A stretch of DNA of 38,121 nt from Nitrincola sp. (lineage in GTDB: Bacteria; Pseudomonadota; Gammaproteobacteria; Pseudomonadales; Balneatricaceae), in contig JAJOJN010000086.1 of the NCBI GenBank assembly GCA_021208565.1, positions 1 through 38,121 of the forward strand, in the 5' to 3' direction. This document shows, piece after piece, positions 1 through 10,303 of the stretch. Within the stretch, counting starts at the first letter, position 1, and every line of letters starts with the position of its first letter. The translations under genes were made by a program, and so were the position numbers. The notes beneath the pieces were generated by a model. It had not been told where the DNA came from, made no database searches, and was given only the letters and a program-made list of their open reading frames with translations.

Positions 1-443
1 CCTGACTCACGCCAATATACGGTAAAGTGAATCGGACTAGATTCTAATGCTTTGACGTCTTTGGGCAGTTTTTCAATCAGCTCGCAGATCACCTCACAGG
101 CTTCTTTGCTGAGCGCATACTCACCCTTTTTCCATGACCAACCTAGTGGTAATCCTTGATTAGCCACATTCTCCATTCTAAAAATCTGCCAACTAATCCA
201 ATGATCTTTCTCATCACGGGTTAAATCGTTGCGTAAGACACGGTAAGCAGGCACGCGAATCTTTTCAGGCTCCATCTGCCCCTTGCCCCGCGTAGTTTCT
301 ATGTGAGCCAGCTGTACGATAAAGCCAAGCTTTCTGGCATGTAATCGAATTGTCGAGATCATTCGCTCCCTTGGACTCGGGCGAATCCACATAATCGATC
401 CAATAATCGACAACATCACGACAATAGAGATTACCCATTCCAT
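1..443 (-). CDS. Membrane-anchored hypothetical protein, C-terminus off the window
   Basis: Reading the reverse strand from the ATG at 441-443 gives an open frame of 147 codons that runs off the left edge without a stop. It begins MEWVISIVVMLSIIGSIMW, one N-terminal membrane segment, followed by a basic RPSPRERMISTIRLHARKLG stretch, then a soluble region rich in charged residues and tryptophan (WISWQIF, GWSWKKGEYALS). The RPSPRER pattern after a single membrane helix resembles uncharacterised proteins found next to uup and usp genes in pseudomonads; this is from memory, not a search. It is divergent from the UspA gene with only 52 bp between them, so the two promoters must lie close together. 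Function unknown. Confidence 0.7.
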   Translation of the reverse strand, partial: MEWVISIVVMLSIIGSIMWIRPSPRERMISTIRLHARKLGFIVQLAHIETTRGKGQMEPEKIRVPAYRVLRNDLTRDEKDHWISWQIFRMENVANQGLPLGWSWKKGEYALSKEACEVICELIEKLPKDVKALESSPIHFTVYWRES

Positions 444-495
444 ACTGTTATCCTATACTTAATAACAAATCATTCATTTAAATAAGGGCACGGCC

Positions 496-936
496 ATGAG
501 CACTTACTCGCATATCCTGTTGGCAATTGATCTTTCTGATGAATCTGACCAATTGATTACCAAAGCCGCAGAGCTCGCTCGTCTTTATCAAGCGGAGCTA
601 GATATTATCCATGTCGTCGAACCTTTAACCTTTGCCTATGGTGGAGATGTCCCGATGGACCTCTCCACCATTCAAGAGCAGCTGGATGAACATGCCGAAC
701 AGAAACTTAACCAGCTCTGTGCAACGATCGACCACCCTGTCAGCAAGCGTTACATCGTGACTGGCCATACCGAATCTGAGATTCATCGTGTTGCCAAGGA
801 GATCAACGCCGATCTGATTATCGTGGGTAGTCATGGACGTCACGGTCTGGCTTTACTCTTAGGCTCAACCGCAAACGGTGTATTACATGGCGCCCAATGC
901 GATGTACTTGCCATAAGAGTGAAAGACAAGAGTTAG
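496..936 (+). CDS. Universal stress protein, UspA family (single domain)
   Basis: A 146-residue cytoplasmic protein of one Usp domain. It opens with the usual HILLAIDLSDESD strand-loop and has the ADLIIVGSHGRHG strand followed by LLLGSTANGVLHGAQCDVLAIR. The spaced glycines (GSHG, then eight residues, then GST) are close to the nucleotide-binding motif of ATP-binding Usp proteins. Family members are induced by starvation, oxidative stress or respiratory arrest. The reading frame is intact. It ends 3 bp before the stop of the convergent uup gene, so both transcripts must end within each other's coding DNA; no terminator hairpin is evident between them. Confidence 0.9.
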   Translation: MSTYSHILLAIDLSDESDQLITKAAELARLYQAELDIIHVVEPLTFAYGGDVPMDLSTIQEQLDEHAEQKLNQLCATIDHPVSKRYIVTGHTESEIHRVAKEINADLIIVGSHGRHGLALLLGSTANGVLHGAQCDVLAIRVKDKS

Positions 937-939
937 ATC

Positions 940-2870
940 TTAAGACTCTTGCAGCGCTTCTAGTTCGACCCAACGCTCCATTAAGCGCTCCACTTCAGCT
1001 TCCTGCTGCTGGAGCGCTTCCAGCTTTTCCGCCACTAGGGCATGATCCTGATTATAAAAATCAGGTGCAGCACAAAGCTGTTGTAAGGCTTCTAGTTTAG
1101 CCTCTGCGGCTTCCAACTCGGCAGGTAAGGCGTCCAACTCACGCTGAAGCTTATAACTGAGCTTTCGTGATGCCGTTGAAACGGATTTGGCGCTAACCGT
1201 TGTTTCGATGATTTTATCGGCTTCCTTTTCAACTGGCTGTGTCCTTTCAGGTTCGGCGAATGACTGGCCAGCCGACTGGCTAACCACTTCGCCACGTTGA
1301 CGCAACCAATCTTGATAACCACCGACATATTCTCTAACTCGACCCTGGCCTTCAAAAACCAGAGTACTGGTAACCACATTATCCAAAAATGCACGATCAT
1401 GGCTAACTAACAAGACGGTGCCATTGAAGCCCATCAGGATCTCTTCGAGCAGTTCAAGTGTTTCAACATCAAGATCATTGGTCGGTTCGTCAAGCACTAA
1501 CATATTGGCAGGTTTACTAAATAGCCTAGCTAACAATACGCGGTTACATTCACCACCTGATAGCGCTTTCACTGGCGTTCTGGCCCGTTCCGCACTAAAT
1601 AGAAAATCGGATAGATAGCTAATAATGTGCCGAGAGCGTCCTTGAATATCGATACTTTCACGACCGCCAGAAATATTGTCGATGACACTTTTTTCAGGAT
1701 CGAGACTGTCCCGAAGCTGGTCAAAATACGCCACTTCCATGCGCGTTCCGATACGAACTTGCCCTGATCAGGCTGCAACTCTCCCAATAACAGCTTTAAC
1801 AACGTACTTTTACCAACGCCATTAGGGCCAATCAACCCGATTCGATCACCACGCTGAATTTTCAGATCCAGATCACGAATAATAGGCTTATCACCAAAAG
1901 AGTGTGAAACCTGCTCCAACTCGACCACTAACTTTCCTGATTTAGCCGCCTCATCCAACGCAAAGCTCGCTTTACCTTGACGCTCGCGGCGCTGAGATCG
2001 CTCCCGACGCATCTGCTCAAGCGCTCTGACTCGACCTTCGTTACGGGTTAGTCTGGCCTTAATACCTTGACGAATCCACTTTTCTTCTTGCGCCAACTTT
2101 TTATCAAACTCTGCCTGATGGCGGCTTTCTTCTTCTAGCAACGCCTCTTTCTGCTCTAAGTAACGCGCATAATTACCTGGAAACTTTGTCAAAATTCCTC
2201 GATCCAGTTCAACAATCGAGGTAGCCAGATGCTCCACCATGGCGCGGTCATGCGAGATCAGCAAAACACCACCTTGAAACTCCAACAGCACCTGCTCTAA
2301 CCACTCAATCGCTTCAATATCCAAGTGGTTGGTAGGCTCATCTAACAGCAGTAAATCCGGTTCTTGAACCAGTGCTGCACCCAGTGCCGCTCGGCGACGC
2401 CAACCTCCTGAAAGCGCTGACATTGGCTTGTCTGCGTCTAAGCCTAGTCGCGTCAAAACGCGCTCGACCTTAAGTTCAAGATTCCATCCGTCAACAGCTT
2501 CTATTTTATGTTGTAGCACTTCAAGCTCACGCATGGCTTGATCATCGTGACGCATCGCCAGTGCTTCATAAGCTTGTCGCATGGCCACGACATCCGCCAA
2601 ACCATCGCTCACCACTTGTCGAACCAGACGCTCATCGGCTTGCGGTAAGGCTTGGGGAAGCTGCGCGATGCGAAGCGTTGGGGCACGCCATATCACCCCA
2701 CTATCGGGTTGGACCTCACCACTAATGAGCTTCATCAGGGTTGATTTACCTGCGCCATTCAACCCCACAAGCGCAATACGCTCACCTGCTTCGATTTGCA
2801 AGGCGGCATTATCAAGTAGAACTCGATTACCTAGGGCTAGAGAGAGGGATTCCAGTCTAATTAGTGCCAT
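940..2870 (-). CDS. uup: ABC-F ATPase Uup (one frameshift in this sequence)
   Basis: Soluble ABC-F protein with two ATPase domains and no membrane domain; the family acts on ribosomes and on branched DNA intermediates. Domain 1 has Walker A GLNGAGKST, signature LSGGWRRRAAL and Walker B LLLLDEPTNHLD. Domain 2 has GPNGVGKST, LSGGECNRVLLARL and MLVLDEPTNDLD. A charged linker (about residues 240-300) joins them, and the C-terminal 70 residues look like the Uup coiled coil (AELEAAEAKLEALQQL). The frame breaks near 1759-1760, where one A appears lost from an AAA run on the coding strand; restoring it gives GKVRIGTRMEVAYFDQ and a 643-residue protein, close to E. coli Uup (635). As written, the first frame reads on to a stop at 1569. 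Confidence 0.9.
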
Positions 2871-3044
2871 TTTGATTCGCTTACAACAAAAAATTAATAG
2901 GCGCGCATTCTAGCAGAAAAGCGTGACATGATCCTGTAAGAATATCATCGAGTTTCGATCAAAATTGCTTCTCAAGTGAACCTCGCAGGCGCTACACTGT
3001 CTGGGGTAGAGGCATCTGTCGATGGCTTCAATGGAGGTGTTAAG

Positions 3045-4988
3045 GTGTATTGGTTAAAACGTACGGGTCTGTTGGTATCGGGTCTTTTTTTATCGGCGTC
3101 ATTAGCGGCTAGCCCCGTTAATAATCAGCGTGAGCTATTTCTAGATGCGCTTGAGGCGGCTCGTGCCGGCCAACATGAACGTGTGGAACGTCTTCTACCA
3201 CAGTTACACAACTACCCTCTTTTGCCCTATGTGCAGCATGCACAAGCCATTCAACAATTAAAACGCCTCTCACCTGATCAAGCCGATGAGTTTTTGGCGA
3301 CATTTCAAGGTACACCACTGTATCAACGCTTTGTCAGTGCTTATACCGTCAGCTTGGCAGAAGACAGACGCTGGCCAGAATTTTTTCAATACCTTGCTAA
3401 AGTTCGTAACCCGAGCCCTCAGCTGCAGTGTCTGGCGGCACGCGGCGAATTGAATTTAGGCAATGCCGAAAAAGCTTATCAAGAAGGCTTAGCACTCTGG
3501 TTAACAGGTGGCTCGCAGCACGCCTCATGTGATCCTTTGTTTAATCGCATGATTGAAAATGGCAAGATCGACTCCTCGGCAGGTCTAGAGCGTGCTCTTC
3601 TAGCACTAGAAAGTAATAATGTGGCGATTGCCCGATATGCCGAACGCTTTATTACTGACCCCGCCGCCAAACAGCAGATGTCATTAATCTGGCAACTCTA
3701 TAATCAGCCTCAATCACTGGCTGAAAACCCTAGACTAATCTCCAACAATACTGCTTATGCAGATCGACTCACAGCGCTCAGCATTCAACGCTTAGCTAGC
3801 GATGACCTTAGACGCGCACTGCTGACCTGGGCGGCGATTAATCGTAATGTGCAACTTTCCACTGAAGTTCAAGCGCCAGTGATTAATCGCTTAGGTGTTC
3901 TCTACGCAAAACGTTTTCTACCTGATTCAGAATCTGTACTGGCCCAAGTCGATCCAAACTTCGCCTACAGTAATGTTACCGAGTGGCGCGCAAGACTGGC
4001 CCTAATCGATCAGGATTGGCCGCGAGTACTTAAATTGATTAGCCATCTTCCTGAAGAGGTCCAGTCAGAAGGTCGCTGGCTTTACTGGTCACTTGTCGCC
4101 AACTTGCAGCTGGGTAGACAGCCAGATGCTGAAAAACTGAATCTACTGACATCTGAGCGCAGCTATTACGGTTTTAAAGCGGCTGAACTGACAAATCGTC
4201 CCTTTTCTATCAATAATCGTCCCAGCAACTTTACTACAGCTCAAAAACAGCAGATCGCTTCACTTCCAGCGATGCAGCGCATGTACGAGTTTTATCAACT
4301 GGGACAAACACGAGAAGCCACTCAAGAGTGGAATTTCATGACTTCTATGCTCTCTCCAGAACAATTACATGCTGCATCTCATGTTGTGCAGAGTTGGGGA
4401 TGGTATTTTCAAGGCATAAGAGGCGCTATCGCCAGCGATCAATGGGATGATCTAGCACTGCGCTTCCCTGCTCCTTTTAAGAGCCTGTTTGATCAAGCCA
4501 GCAGAGAGTTTGAAATAGAACCCTCTTGGGCATTAGCTGTGACGCGTCAAGAGAGTGCTTTTTTGGATGTAGCACGCTCCGGTGCAGGCGCAAGAGGTTT
4601 GATGCAATTGATGCCTGAAACCGCTAGAGAAACAGCAAGACGTGCGAATATTCCGCTAAGCAGTTTAGAGAGATTAAACGAACCCGAAATTAATGTTCGA
4701 CTTGGCTCAGCCTATTTAGCTCAAATGCAGAGACAATTTGGCAACAATCGTGTCCATGCTACCGCTGCTTACAATGCTGGCCCGGGGCGTGTTCGCCAGT
4801 GGCTATCTGCTCGAGGGCATCTCCCCTTGGATATCTGGATAGAAACCATCCCTTTTGACGAAACACGCGGCTATGTTCTGAATGTGCTGTCATTTGGCGT
4901 TATTTACAACACGATGGCGGGTCAACCTGCGCGTGTATTCAGTGACTATGAACGCGCCCAATTAGCTTGGCACGCGCCCAATCGATAA
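3045..4988 (+). CDS. slt: Soluble lytic murein transglycosylase Slt
   Basis: Periplasmic lytic transglycosylase that cleaves the MurNAc-GlcNAc bond to give 1,6-anhydromuropeptides. I chose the GTG at 3045: it has a GGAGG ribosome site at 3033-3037 and leads straight into a signal peptide (VYWLKRTGLLVSGLFLSASLAAS). The frame is open back to 2976 but that extension has no such site. The product is 647 residues, matching E. coli Slt70 (645). The N-terminal two thirds is the alpha-helical U/L superhelix. The C-terminal catalytic domain has the Glu in VTRQESAFLDVARSGAGARG, followed by LMQLMPETA and AAYNAGPGRVRQW. The frame is intact. Its 3' end overlaps the convergent glutaredoxin-like gene once that gene's frameshift is corrected. 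Confidence 0.95.
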   Translation: MYWLKRTGLLVSGLFLSASLAASPVNNQRELFLDALEAARAGQHERVERLLPQLHNYPLLPYVQHAQAIQQLKRLSPDQADEFLATFQGTPLYQRFVSAYTVSLAEDRRWPEFFQYLAKVRNPSPQLQCLAARGELNLGNAEKAYQEGLALWLTGGSQHASCDPLFNRMIENGKIDSSAGLERALLALESNNVAIARYAERFITDPAAKQQMSLIWQLYNQPQSLAENPRLISNNTAYADRLTALSIQRLASDDLRRALLTWAAINRNVQLSTEVQAPVINRLGVLYAKRFLPDSESVLAQVDPNFAYSNVTEWRARLALIDQDWPRVLKLISHLPEEVQSEGRWLYWSLVANLQLGRQPDAEKLNLLTSERSYYGFKAAELTNRPFSINNRPSNFTTAQKQQIASLPAMQRMYEFYQLGQTREATQEWNFMTSMLSPEQLHAASHVVQSWGWYFQGIRGAIASDQWDDLALRFPAPFKSLFDQASREFEIEPSWALAVTRQESAFLDVARSGAGARGLMQLMPETARETARRANIPLSSLERLNEPEINVRLGSAYLAQMQRQFGNNRVHATAAYNAGPGRVRQWLSARGHLPLDIWIETIPFDETRGYVLNVLSFGVIYNTMAGQPARVFSDYERAQLAWHAPNR

Positions 4989-5256
4989 CAGTTCTTTAGC
5001 GAAACTCGCGAGCTGGGTGGCATCAAAAGGCCATGCCAGCTCTTTTTTTTTGCTGAGGACAAACCAATACTGGAATGCTTTCAGCATAGCGATTCATCAA
5101 CTCATCATCATAAGCAATATCCACCAAATCTACACTAAACTTCTCACCATCAAGAACTTGCATCAAAACGGCCACCGCTTCGTCACACAAATGACATCCC
5201 AGCGTCGTCATCAACTCCAATTCACAGGGCTCTCGATCGCTTGTTGCGCTGCACAT
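4962..5256 (-). CDS. Small glutaredoxin-like protein (DUF836 type; frameshift near the 3' end)
   Basis: Thioredoxin-fold protein of about 97 residues with a CxxC redox pair (TTLGCHLCDEA) followed by VDLVDIAYDDELMNRYAESIPVLV, where the cis-Pro of the fold (IPVL) is visible. The start at 5256 has AGGAGA six bases upstream; an in-frame start at 5283 lies upstream of that site and is unlikely. As written, the frame ends at 5023 after KKRAGMAF. A run of nine A on the coding strand (5043-5051) seems to hold one extra A: with eight, the protein continues KKELAWPFDATQLASFAKELL and ends at 4962, inside the convergent slt gene. That tail looks like the normal family C-terminus. Substrate unknown. Confidence 0.75.
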
Positions 5257-5384
5257 AAAATTTCTCCTAAGTATTAGACTCATCTCAACCTAAGTGCTAA
5301 TGTGGTAGTAGAGTGAATCGGTATAGAGTGTACCTGAATTCATAATTATGATAAGACAACTCAGTGCATAAACGGGCAGCATCT

Positions 5385-7123
5385 ATGGATAAGAAAGAAA
5401 ACTACACATCGGACCCACAAGCTTTCATTAACTTTGTGAGTGAAGAAACAGGCAAACTACTGGAAATGTACTCTGCCACCGGTGGTGATGATATTTTTAG
5501 GCAGTTCACAAATTCTTGGACTGAATTAGCAACACGATCTTTAGAAGATCCGACGCTCTGGATTAAAGCGATAGCAGACTACCAACAGGCTCACCTGAAT
5601 CTTTGGAAGAATCTTTGGACAGGCGCAAGCGAACAGGTTGCGCAACCGGCTCCGGGTGATCGCCGCTTCCAAAATGAAGAGTGGTCCAAAAATCCTATTT
5701 TTGACTACATCAAACAATCCTATCTTCTATCCTCTAAAATGCTGTCCGAAATGGCTTCCAATGCGAACTTATCTGAAAAGGAGCAAAAGAAGCTTGAGTT
5801 CTATACTCAACAGTTTATCGATGCCATGTCACCCACCAACTTTGCCATGACCAATCCTGAAGTCCTGAATCAGGCTTTAGAAACCAAAGGTCAAAGCTTG
5901 GTCGATGGCTTGAAAAATTTGCTGAGTGATATCGATAAAGGTCACATCAGCATGACTGACGAGACCGCTTTCGAACTTGGCAAAAACATTGCCACGACCG
6001 AAGGTGCTGTAGTTTTCCAAAACGATCTGTTCCAGTTGATTCACTACAAACCAGAACAAGAGCAAGTATTTGAAAAACCATTGCTGATTGTTCCACCAAG
6101 TATTAATAAGTTTTACATCTTAGACCTTCAGCCGCATAACTCTTACGTTAAATACTGTGTTGAACAGGGTTATAACGTATTCCTAGTGGCTTGGGTTAAC
6201 CCTAGTAAAGAGATGAGCCACCTTAGCTGGGATGATTATGTTGAGCGTGGCGTACTCAAAGCCATCGAAGTCACCAAAGAAATCAATGCTGCCGACAAAA
6301 TCAACGTCGTTTCTTGGTGTGTTGGCGGCACTCTGACCGCAACAGCTATGGCGGTCATGGCCAACCGTAAAGATGCCAGTATCGCATCGGCCACTTTCTT
6401 GACCACACTGACCGACTTTAAAGATCCAGGCGATCTCAAAGTCTTTATCGATGAGTATCAGGTCAAGTCACTTGCAGAGAAAGTGAATAAAGAGGGTATT
6501 TTGCACGGTCGCGAGCTGGCGACCTCTTTCAATATGCTTCGCTCAAATGATTTAATCTGGTCTTACGTAGTGAACAACTACTTAAAAGGTCAAACCCCTC
6601 CACCGTTTGATATTCTCTACTGGAACAGCGATCCAACCAACTTACCGGCTCGCATGTACACCTTCTATTTGAACAAGATGTACCTTGAGAATAAACTGGT
6701 TGAGCCTAATGGTGTTAGCATCTGCGGGGAACCGATTGACCTGAGCAAGATCAAGACACCTTGCTATTTCCTATCGACCATTGAAGACCATATCGCGCCT
6801 TGGAAAAGTACTTTCAGTGCAAACTGAAAACCTTCAAAGGCCCCATGGAGTTTGTACTTGGCGCCAGTGGACACGTTGCCGGCGTTATTAACCCTGCATC
6901 AAAAAATCGCCGCCACTATTGGATCAAAGGCGAGTTAGGCAAAGGTCCTGATCATTGGCTAGAAACGGCTGAGAAACAGGAAGGCTCATGGTGGAATCAC
7001 TGGTCTGAATGGCTAAAGCGTAAAGCCGGTAAGAAAATCGAAGCACCTAAAGAATATGGAAACAGTACCTATACGCCGATAGAAGCCGCTCCTGGCAGCT
7101 ATGTTAAAGCACGTCTAGACTAA
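5385..7123 (+). CDS. phaC: Poly(3-hydroxyalkanoate) synthase, class I-like (one frameshift)
   Basis: Polymerises hydroxyacyl-CoA into storage polyester on cytoplasmic granules. An N-terminal PhaC domain is followed by an alpha/beta-hydrolase domain. The catalytic Cys sits in VVSWCVGGTLTATAM, so the lipase box reads S-x-C-x-G where G-x-C-x-G is common. The catalytic Asp is in TIEDHIAPW and the His in GASGHVAGVINP. The frame breaks at about 6818-6827, just after DHIAPWKSTF; adding one base, probably an A in GCAAAC, joins both parts into 579 residues, normal for class I. The ATG at 5385 is preferred over a GTG at 5364 but neither has a good ribosome site. No phaA, phaB, phaE or phasin gene is in view, so the operon is monocistronic here. 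Confidence 0.92.
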
Positions 7124-7149
7124 TCACTGTTCTCTGTTAGACTATCCAG

Positions 7150-7178
7150 CGGGGTGCTTAAAAGCACCCCGTTTTTTT
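7150..7178 (+). terminator. Rho-independent terminator of phaC
   Basis: A perfect 10-bp stem, CGGGGTGCTT (7150-7159) with AAGCACCCCG (7162-7171), is closed by an AA apex and followed by seven T. It lies 27 bp after the phaC stop. This is a textbook intrinsic terminator and isolates phaC from the MATE gene. Confidence 0.93.
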
Positions 7179-7262
7179 ATTCAGGATGATGGTAATAACA
7201 GATCTACCTGACCAAGGAATGGCACCTTATATCACCCTTTTTTTCGAGTAAGACAATCTGCG

Positions 7263-8663
7263 ATGTTTAATCGAGCACCCGCATTTTTAGCTGGCCGATC
7301 TATAGAAATTCGTCAACTCATGCTACTCGCTTGGCCCATCATGATTGCGCAAATGGCGCAAAACTCCATGGGCTTTGTTGACACCCTAATGTCAGCAAGA
7401 GCTGGCAGTGAAGACTTAGCGGCCATTGCCTTGGGCACCAGTCTATGGATTCCGGTTTACCTTGCCTTCTCAGGTATTCTGATGGCTGTTACCCCCACTG
7501 TGGCGCATCTAGTGGGTGGTCAAAAAGACATTGAAACACCGGGGGTTTTTCAGCAGGGAATCTGGCTGGCTTTTTTGCTCGGCATTGTCTCCTTCTGGCT
7601 ACTTCAAAATACAGATCCCGTGTTATCGCTGCTATCTTTGGAACCTAGTCTTCAGGATAAAACTCGTCGCTATTTAGAAGCCATTTCCTGGGGATTTCCA
7701 GCACTGATGCTCTATCAAACCATTCGTGGCTTTAGTGAGGGGTTTGGAAAAACACGCGCTATTATGAAGATCGCTTTATTGGCACTCGCGTGTAACATCC
7801 CACTGAACTACATCTTTATTTTTGGTAAATTTGGCCTACCCGCTATGGGTGGGGTTGGCTGCGGTTGGGCCAGCGCTATTGTGATGTGGTTAATGTTTTT
7901 TACCGGCATTAGCTATACACGTCTAAGCCCACAGTTTAGACCTCTCCCCCTTTGGAAACCCTGGCACAGACCGCAAGCAGTCAGCATGATTCAGCTACTC
8001 CGATTGGGCACGCCTATAGGTATCGCTCTTTTGATCGAAGCTAGTATGTTTAGTGTCATCGCGCTGTTACTGGCCCCGTTTGGAGAAATCACGCTTGCCG
8101 CACACCAAATCACGATCAGTTATACTGGCATGGTGTTTATGATTCCTTTGAGCATCGCGATGGCACTCACCATTCGGGTGGGACAACTTCAAGGTAGTGG
8201 TAACAGTCAGCAGGCACGATTTGCAGCGATGACCGGTATTGGTTTTACACTGGTCATTGCACTCATGACCACATTGCTGACCATTTTATTAGCACAACAA
8301 ATAGCACGCCTCTACATTGACGATATGGAAATCAGAACATTAGCCGTACTCTTATTGATGATCGCCGCGTTATTCCAATTCTCTGACGCTTTACAAGTCA
8401 GTGCAGCCGGCGCATTAAGAGGCTATAAGGATACCTTTATTCCACTGCTATTGGTTTTTGTATCCTTTTGGGTCATCGGGCTACCTGCTGGCTATTTATT
8501 AGGCTTAACGGATATGTTACGTCCCGCTATGGGAGCGGCAGGATTCTGGTATGGGTTATTGATCGGACTCAGTGCCGGTGCCGTAATGCTAATGACACGT
8601 CTAAATCGAGTATCCCGAAATGCGCTGCGGTTATCTGATTCTAATTTCAGTGATTCTCCTTAG
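7263..8663 (+). CDS. MATE-family multidrug/cation antiporter (NorM-like)
   Basis: Inner-membrane protein of 466 residues, the normal size for a 12-helix MATE exporter, which expels organic cations or drugs in exchange for Na+ or H+. The start matches the family (IRQLMLLAWPIMIAQMAQNSMGFVDTLMSARAG), with the two-fold related second half opening at about residue 245 (LLRLGTPIGIALLIEASMF). The ALRGYKDTFIPLL motif near residue 385 is typical of NorM proteins. The frame is intact. The start codon at 7263 has only a weak ribosome site. The 3' end overlaps the DUF3080 lipoprotein gene by 44 bp, so the two are probably translated from one transcript. The exact substrate cannot be told from sequence. 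Confidence 0.9.
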   Translation: MFNRAPAFLAGRSIEIRQLMLLAWPIMIAQMAQNSMGFVDTLMSARAGSEDLAAIALGTSLWIPVYLAFSGILMAVTPTVAHLVGGQKDIETPGVFQQGIWLAFLLGIVSFWLLQNTDPVLSLLSLEPSLQDKTRRYLEAISWGFPALMLYQTIRGFSEGFGKTRAIMKIALLALACNIPLNYIFIFGKFGLPAMGGVGCGWASAIVMWLMFFTGISYTRLSPQFRPLPLWKPWHRPQAVSMIQLLRLGTPIGIALLIEASMFSVIALLLAPFGEITLAAHQITISYTGMVFMIPLSIAMALTIRVGQLQGSGNSQQARFAAMTGIGFTLVIALMTTLLTILLAQQIARLYIDDMEIRTLAVLLLMIAALFQFSDALQVSAAGALRGYKDTFIPLLLVFVSFWVIGLPAGYLLGLTDMLRPAMGAAGFWYGLLIGLSAGAVMLMTRLNRVSRNALRLSDSNFSDSP

Positions 8664-9696
8664 CGGTTGCAGTCAACCGAATGCTGAATCCATGCTCAAG
8701 GACTATACCCAACGTGTGAGTAACGCTATAGATTTTCCTATTGAGTTTAATCCGCATCAACTGAATTACCCGAGTTTACCACCACGACGAGAAAGACGTC
8801 TTGAGGTAGAGGAGCTTCGAGAAGGTGTTATCGATGTGCTTCGTTTAAGACATTGTGACCTGCTACCTCTGATTTCTGAACGCAATAGCAATTTGGGTAG
8901 AGTGATGCTTCCTTCTCAGCAACTGCAATATGAATTGCGCTTTTTACCGGCAATTCAAGCCTGTGAGGAGCGATTAACCTCTAAATTAAGTGAAGATCCT
9001 GAGTTAGAAAACCTATTGCTTAGAGTGACTGAAATTAGGGAACTTAAACAAGCGCAATTACCTAAAGTGATCTGGAATGCACTCTATACCTCACCAGAAA
9101 TGGAGCAGCAGTTTTCAAGATCCTCAACAGCACTTCCGCTTTCATCGTCTGGTCATATCAATCACATTCAACAAGTGATTGACCCTTTTATGGTGATCGC
9201 CAAAAGTGCTCAATCCCCTAAGTTAGAGATCGACCCTAGCCTAGTGCAATCGATAGAAAATCACTTCGAGCAACTCTACAGAACAGAGCTAGGTAGTCAA
9301 TGGTTAAGAAGTGTTGCATTACTGACCGATGCCATGAATGCGGTCTCTGATGGAATTGAACAACGTTTGCAAGAACGTCCTATCTGTTACAACAGACAGC
9401 CTAATAACCGCGCCACTATTATTCAAAACGTATTTAGAAATTTCTACGCGGCAGAGTTTCAACCCTATTTAGCAAGTACCGATCAATTTGGAAGGCGATG
9501 GACTTCTCTTCAGTTAGCACTGCTTGAAACACTGCCAGTACCCGATACTACTGCCGAGTATTTAGCCGATATACTGGATAAGGAAACAGAGAATGGATTT
9601 TTGTATCATTACGAGCAAGCAAAGCAAAGACATGTAAATGCTTGGCAAAGCTTGCTCGATCATTGCGGTCTGACAGCAGGCAATCTATCTGATTAA
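8620..9696 (+). CDS. DUF3080-family outer-surface lipoprotein
   Basis: A 358-residue predicted lipoprotein. The signal peptide MRCGYLILISVILLSGC ends in a clear lipobox (LLSGC), so the mature protein should begin at Cys17. The start at 8620 is needed to include that signal, although it lies 44 bp inside the MATE gene. The body is soluble, helical and rich in Gln, Glu and Arg, with segments such as LRLRHCDLLPLISERNSNLG that I recognise from the DUF3080 family of gammaproteobacteria. No enzymatic motif is visible. The overlap suggests co-translation with the exporter, but a functional link is inference only. Confidence 0.8.
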   Translation: MRCGYLILISVILLSGCSQPNAESMLKDYTQRVSNAIDFPIEFNPHQLNYPSLPPRRERRLEVEELREGVIDVLRLRHCDLLPLISERNSNLGRVMLPSQQLQYELRFLPAIQACEERLTSKLSEDPELENLLLRVTEIRELKQAQLPKVIWNALYTSPEMEQQFSRSSTALPLSSSGHINHIQQVIDPFMVIAKSAQSPKLEIDPSLVQSIENHFEQLYRTELGSQWLRSVALLTDAMNAVSDGIEQRLQERPICYNRQPNNRATIIQNVFRNFYAAEFQPYLASTDQFGRRWTSLQLALLETLPVPDTTAEYLADILDKETENGFLYHYEQAKQRHVNAWQSLLDHCGLTAGNLSD

Positions 9697-9729
9697 AAAT
9701 AGAGCACCTCAAAAATAGTGTACTTCAGC

Positions 9730-10303
9730 TTACTTTTTAGGATTCAAGGTCAACAGCTGATCCAGCTTTGCGCTTAGACGATCTTCCTTTTCTTTTTTAC
9801 GCGCTTCACGTGCTTGTTCTTTCACACGCTCACGACGCGCTTCTTGCATCGCTTTAAGTTTACTTTTGGCGTGCTCGGCTTCTTCGGCCGACACTTTACC
9901 GGCTGGCTTACCATCTAATCCAATACGATCGGCATTTTCTTCAAAGCTTTTCAAATACTGAGGAGATCTAACGTATGAGGCTAATGCACGCTTAATCTTG
10001 GTCCGAGACACTTTATCGTCTGCAACTAAGTCTTCTTGAATACCAATTTTTAAAGGCTTAGGGTTGTCACGTGAAAAAAACTTCAGGGTAAGCATCCATT
10101 AACAATTGAACCGCTGCCATGTTAGCTATACGATTTTTATTAGGCTTGTTGGCAGGCTTTGCTTCAGCAGACGGTCTCATTTCTGGATCACTCACGTTTT
10201 TTCTCTCAACTCTCTGATGTTTAAATTCTATCTGTTCGAGCATACGCTCACATTGATTGAGTAACTGTTCGGTTTGATGTGCTGCAAACTCAGTCTCACT
10301 CAT
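9730..10303 (-). CDS. proQ: ProQ/FinO-domain RNA-binding protein (one frameshift)
   Basis: RNA chaperone family that binds structured sRNA and mRNA 3' ends. The FinO domain is split: one frame ends [16 protein letters not shown] and the next resumes [18 protein letters not shown] run of seven T on the coding strand (10074-10080) holds one T too many; with six, the text reads [21 protein letters not shown], as in ProQ. The corrected protein is 190 residues: a charged N-terminal 60, the FinO domain ([21 protein letters not shown]), then a Lys/Arg/Glu-rich helix ([19 protein letters not shown]). It lacks the C-terminal Tudor-like domain of E. coli ProQ. The ATG at 10303 has AAGGAA just upstream and overlaps the tusA stop by 8 bp, suggesting translational coupling. 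Confidence 0.85.

Noticed and set aside
5017-5277. 86-residue forward ORF opposite the glutaredoxin-like gene
   Set aside because: It is antisense to a gene with clear CxxC and cis-Pro motifs, and its composition is that of an antisense frame.
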